A DNA stretch of 13,551 bases from JBBIGV01 sp037447335. Its GTDB lineage: Bacteria > Bacteroidota > Ignavibacteria > Ignavibacteriales > Ignavibacteriaceae. The stretch is from contig JBBIGV010000082.1 of assembly GCA_037447335.1 (NCBI GenBank), positions 1 through 13,551 of the forward strand, given 5' to 3'. The position numbers were made by a program, and so were the translations under genes. The notes beneath the pieces are model-generated. The model made no database searches, was not told where the DNA came from, and was given only the letters and a program-made list of their open reading frames with translations. Of this stretch, positions 13,519-13,551 are shown in pieces. Within the stretch, counting starts at the first letter, position 1. Every line of letters starts with the position of its first letter.

Positions 13519-13551
13519 AAGGGTATTGTCCCCTCCCGGGAAGGGAGAGGG

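Larger units (their letters stand above)
13072..13551. other. 480-bp non-coding repeat-rich tail
   Basis: No credible gene lies here. The stretch is built of octamer arrays, two copies of a 58-nt core at a spacing of 305 bp, and C/G-rich palindromes. A minus-strand open frame (12983-13216) is an artefact of the octamer array, reading as an 8-residue periodic peptide. The window ends inside the second palindrome. Confidence 0.7.

Overview
The window most resembles a chromosome segment from the Ignavibacteria branch of the Bacteroidota/Chlorobi group. Three predicted secreted proteins end in the C-terminal sorting domain typical of type IX secretion (T9SS) cargo, with the NYPNPFNP(A/S) signature that is especially common in Ignavibacteria. 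Several genes have recognisable GGAG/GAGG-type ribosome sites. No ribosomal RNA or complete marker gene fixes the species, so the placement is an inference.

Left end (1-1058): mobile-element debris. An IS1182-family transposase on the minus strand is broken by a frameshift with an ATGA overlap and cut off at its 3' end. It runs into a twice-repeated sequence that may be the tip of another insertion sequence. To its right lies an 8-bp spacer and then a 118-bp MITE-like element (941-1058). The MITE has inverted ends that match the IS1182 end and a perfect 12-bp stem palindrome inside.

Middle (1147-8410): a YchF/OLA1-type P-loop protein on the plus strand, convergent with a two-gene minus-strand operon. 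The upstream operon gene (763 aa, 5648 to 3357) is a secreted protein ending in a dockerin-like calcium-binding domain. The downstream gene (357 aa, 3344 to 2271) carries a possible cohesin-like domain and a T9SS sorting domain. A cohesin/dockerin pairing across these two neighbours is the most attractive hypothesis here. Divergently from the operon runs a 791-aa secreted protease whose active site looks like a subtilisin/sedolisin hybrid: Asp, Glu in place of His, Ser, and an Asp pair at the oxyanion position. It is followed by a strong rho-independent terminator.

Right part (8411-13551): an AAA_14/DUF4143 ATPase whose promoter overlaps three copies of a 12-nt half-site and whose mRNA may be leaderless. 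Next comes a 1042-aa secreted beta-propeller (BNR/sortilin-like) T9SS cargo. The last 480 bases are non-coding and highly structured. A composite repeat made of an octamer array (GAATGAYT), a 58-nt core and a C/G-rich palindrome occurs twice, 305 bp apart, with opposite-orientation octamers between the copies.

No defence system, CRISPR array, tRNA or rRNA was recognised. The window reads as a cell-surface/secretome region flanked by selfish and repetitive DNA.
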